Shown in pieces: positions 63,534-64,000 of a DNA stretch of 64,000 bases; within the stretch, counting starts at the first letter, position 1; every line of letters begins with the position of its first letter. The stretch lies in contig NZ_CP154351.1 in the NCBI RefSeq assembly GCF_039519235.1, positions 2,232,001 to 2,296,000 of the forward strand, in the 5' to 3' direction. The notes beneath the pieces were generated by a model. The model worked only from the letters and a program-made list of their open reading frames with translations, ran no database searches and was not told the origin of the DNA. Origin of the DNA: Micrococcus sp. 2A. GTDB taxonomy: Bacteria > Actinomycetota > Actinomycetes > Actinomycetales > Micrococcaceae. The position numbers and the translations under genes are program-made.

Positions 63534-63919
63534 CGATCAGCTGTCACCAGTTCCTGCTTCACGCCCGCCAGCTGTTTCTCAACTGCTGACCTTTGCCTCG
63601 CAGCACGCTTCAGCACAGATTCGCAAGGCTGCACGCGAGAGCATCCCCGACTGATAGCCCGCCGTCGACCACGAGAGGTGACTCCTCTGCACCCGGTGCC
63701 TGAGGCGGAAGTCGAGCGGCAGGTGGCACGGCCTCAGAATCGCCTTCCCGGCATGAGCGCACTGTCAGGCGCGCGCCTGGGACATGTCCGCGACGCAGCG
63801 GTCAGGGTGGTCGGCTAGATGTACTGACCCTGGGCGTTGATGACTCTCTCGGCGGCCGAGGGGTACATTTCACAGACCCCGCTGAAGGTTTTGCTCCGAG
63901 AAGGGTTCACCGCGTGTCG

Positions 63920-63945
63920 TGTGAAATCTTCGCTGCATCTCTACA
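63920..63945 (-). repeat. Island repeat copy D (inverted)
   Basis: On the minus strand it reads TGTAGAGATGCAGCGAAGAT and continues to TTCACA, 26 bp, one mismatch to the first 26 bp of copies A and B. Confidence 0.8.
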
Positions 63946-63965
63946 CCGGTACCAGCAGCACCCCC

Positions 63966-64000
63966 TGTCGAGATGCAGCGAATGTCGAGATGCAACGAAG
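63966..64000 (+). repeat. Island repeat copies E and F (tandem, direct)
   Basis: TGTCGAGATGCAGCGAA (63966-63982) is followed directly by TGTCGAGATGCAACGAAG (63983-64000). Copy F runs to the window edge and may extend beyond it. Confidence 0.85.

Larger units (their letters stand above)
63534..64000. other. 467-bp island right end with repeat copies D, E, F
   Basis: No intact gene. A minus-strand frame ends ERVINAQGQYI near 63818-63850, possibly a transposase tail, unproven. The repeat copies lie at 63920-64000. Confidence 0.5.

Overview
The window is chromosomal DNA of a high-GC actinobacterium, most likely a Micrococcaceae member close to Micrococcus. The evidence is very GC-rich codon usage, dense gene packing, a phenylacetate (paa) locus with actinobacterial gene order, a tandem TRIC-channel pair, DUF1846, an EcfT/EcfA/BioY biotin system, and many promoters whose -10 box lies exactly 6 nt before the start codon (leaderless mRNAs). 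All names come from motifs and family knowledge; nothing was searched against a database.

Region by region. (1) 1-2400: the tail of a beta-oxidation operon (thiolase, enoyl-CoA hydratase, 3-hydroxyacyl-CoA dehydrogenase), probably the distal paa operon. (2) 2500-6700: a zinc-type ArsR repressor with a Cys/His-rich 86-aa protein, an SRPBCC protein, an SDR, panD, and a DUF559 (Vsr-like) protein bracketed by two long related palindromes. (3) 6850-14900: phenylacetate genes paaZ, a 3-hydroxyacyl-CoA dehydrogenase, a TetR regulator (paaR-like), paaK and paaI, with TetR-type operators and two paralogous lipoproteins. (4) 15180-21400: purB, an AAA ATPase, two TRIC-like channels and a DUF1846 protein.

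(5) 21500-31160 is a visibly lower-GC defence island. One tightly coupled minus-strand operon encodes, in transcription order, a C5 DNA methyltransferase, a Z1-type helicase-like ATPase, a PD-(D/E)XK nuclease (DUF4420-like), a GHKL (MutL/MORC/Hsp90-type) ATPase, two proteins of unknown function and a Vsr endonuclease. This is the strongest candidate for an under-described system. A small HNH-less stub is divergent from it.

(6) 31150-42130: an S66 peptidase, then a fatty-acid degradation operon (acyl-CoA synthetase, thiolase, FadB-like protein, CaiB-type CoA transferase, acyl-CoA dehydrogenase, second synthetase) facing a divergent TetR regulator across a palindromic operator. (7) 42200-46650: a luciferase-domain protein, small regulatory and membrane proteins, and the biotin uptake genes with a BioQ-type operator.

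(8) 46690-64000 is a copper/heavy-metal island. Copies of a 17-47 bp repeat (core TGTCGAGATGCAGCGAA) occur at both ends, which suggests mobile-element termini. It holds two CsoR repressors, four CsoR-type operator palindromes, CopZ, CopA (CPC) and CopB (CPH) ATPases, a YHS protein, a DUF1541 lipoprotein, an oxidoreductase-MFS-ferredoxin module, an ArsR-CDF efflux pair, a tRNA-Cys gene, two decayed regulators and a truncated lipoprotein. The logic is sense (CsoR/ArsR), buffer (CopZ, YHS, His-rich proteins) and export (CopA, CopB, CDF).
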